A stretch of 64,000 nucleotides of DNA. Origin: Sutcliffiella horikoshii (GTDB lineage Bacteria; Bacillota; Bacilli; Bacillales; Bacillaceae_I). The notes beneath the pieces were generated by a model. It did not search any database, had not been told where the DNA came from, and worked only from the letters and a program-made list of their open reading frames with translations. The stretch is from NCBI RefSeq assembly GCF_008180725.1, contig NZ_VTEV01000010.1:18095-82094 (forward strand), in the 5' to 3' direction. The translations under genes and the position numbers were made by a program. This document shows, piece after piece, positions 63,873 to 64,000 of the stretch. Position 1 is the stretch's first letter, and every line of letters starts with the position of its first letter.

Positions 63873-64000
63873 ATGAAATTTGGACAAGCATGTAAGTACA
63901 TAATGATTACGGCATTATTATTTTCCTTCACTCTCCCTCTTTTGACAGGGAAAGGGAGTGCAGAAATGATTCAGCAACCCAAGCATGAGATGAGAGCAGC
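63873..64000 (+). CDS. Start of a secreted protein (cut by window end)
   Basis: Only the first 42 residues are visible. ATG at 63873 with GAGGGG upstream. Basic start, hydrophobic stretch MITALLFSFTLPLLTG and GSAE form a signal peptide with cleavage after GSA. The last visible residues, PKHEMRAA, resemble the E(M/I)RAAW start of family-10-like glycosyl hydrolases (GHL10, YngK type); this is a weak hint. The cre site and dyads upstream fit a sugar- or wall-degrading enzyme. Confidence 0.6.
   Translation, partial: MKFGQACKYIMITALLFSFTLPLLTGKGSAEMIQQPKHEMRA

Overview
The window looks like a chromosomal segment of a low-to-mid-GC Bacillus-type firmicute (Bacillaceae). Evidence: the ddl-murF-cshA gene order, AGGAGG-type ribosome sites with frequent TTG/GTG starts, sigma-B-like promoters, an S-box methionine operon, Fur, Rex, CsoR and BirA boxes of Bacillus type, and close likeness of many proteins to B. 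subtilis families. No rRNA, tRNA, phage, transposase or cas gene was seen.

Layout. 1-7.1 kb: cshA, murF and ddl (cell wall, RNA helicase) and a large secreted beta-propeller protein, all on minus. 7.6-12.3 kb: a CsoR-controlled copper operon (csoR-copZ-copA) that continues into a His-rich exported protein and a siroheme/FeS-type protein. 12.3-17.4 kb: a TVP38/DedA-like membrane protein, a HelD-type helicase, a lone bioB behind a BirA operator, and a YciI-like protein. 17.6-20 kb: a general-stress cluster (SDR, KGG-repeat protein, CsbD, two tandem 48-49 aa membrane proteins). 20.1-24.7 kb: an ABC importer operon like E. coli ynjBCD, ending with a CDP-alcohol phosphatidyltransferase (ynjF-like). 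25.2-32.6 kb: ppaC, a YflT-type stress protein, a Fur-controlled ABC exporter (ywjA-like), and cydDC behind a Rex box. 32.9-40.8 kb: an S-box riboswitch and the operon metI-metC-yitJ-metH. 41-43.5 kb: a small membrane protein and a LysM protein. 43.5-53.9 kb: an MCP, an XRE-controlled pair, and an ABC-2 exporter with a NarL-type two-component system (linearmycin-type arrangement) interrupted by a DUF58 gene. 53.9-58.3 kb: an uncharacterised protein, a PadR-DUF1129-HAAS operon, MerR-SRPBCC. 58.4-64 kb: a SEDS (RodA/FtsW) protein, two CNNM/HlyC-type transporters (one behind a yybP-ykoY manganese riboswitch), a TipAS MerR regulator and the start of a secreted protein.

The most unusual content is between genes. 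Four intergenic regions carry arrays of an 8-bp core, TTCGGnCA, repeated at almost exactly 21 bp with the same irregular spacing near one end (21, 32, 22, then 21s). Another gap carries 20-bp-phased arrays with different cores (TATCCATTG; ATATCAAGAA). Three regions carry tandem repeats of exactly 52 bp, two of them flanking the DUF58 gene. A 56-bp repeat-spacer array of a 19-bp near-palindrome overlaps a stop codon, with a solitary copy in the same position at another gene. A ~125-bp MITE-like repeat with GCTGTTGATT ends occurs six times in the first 20 kb, once inside the bioB leader. I do not recognise the phased arrays as a described family; this is the main candidate for something new.
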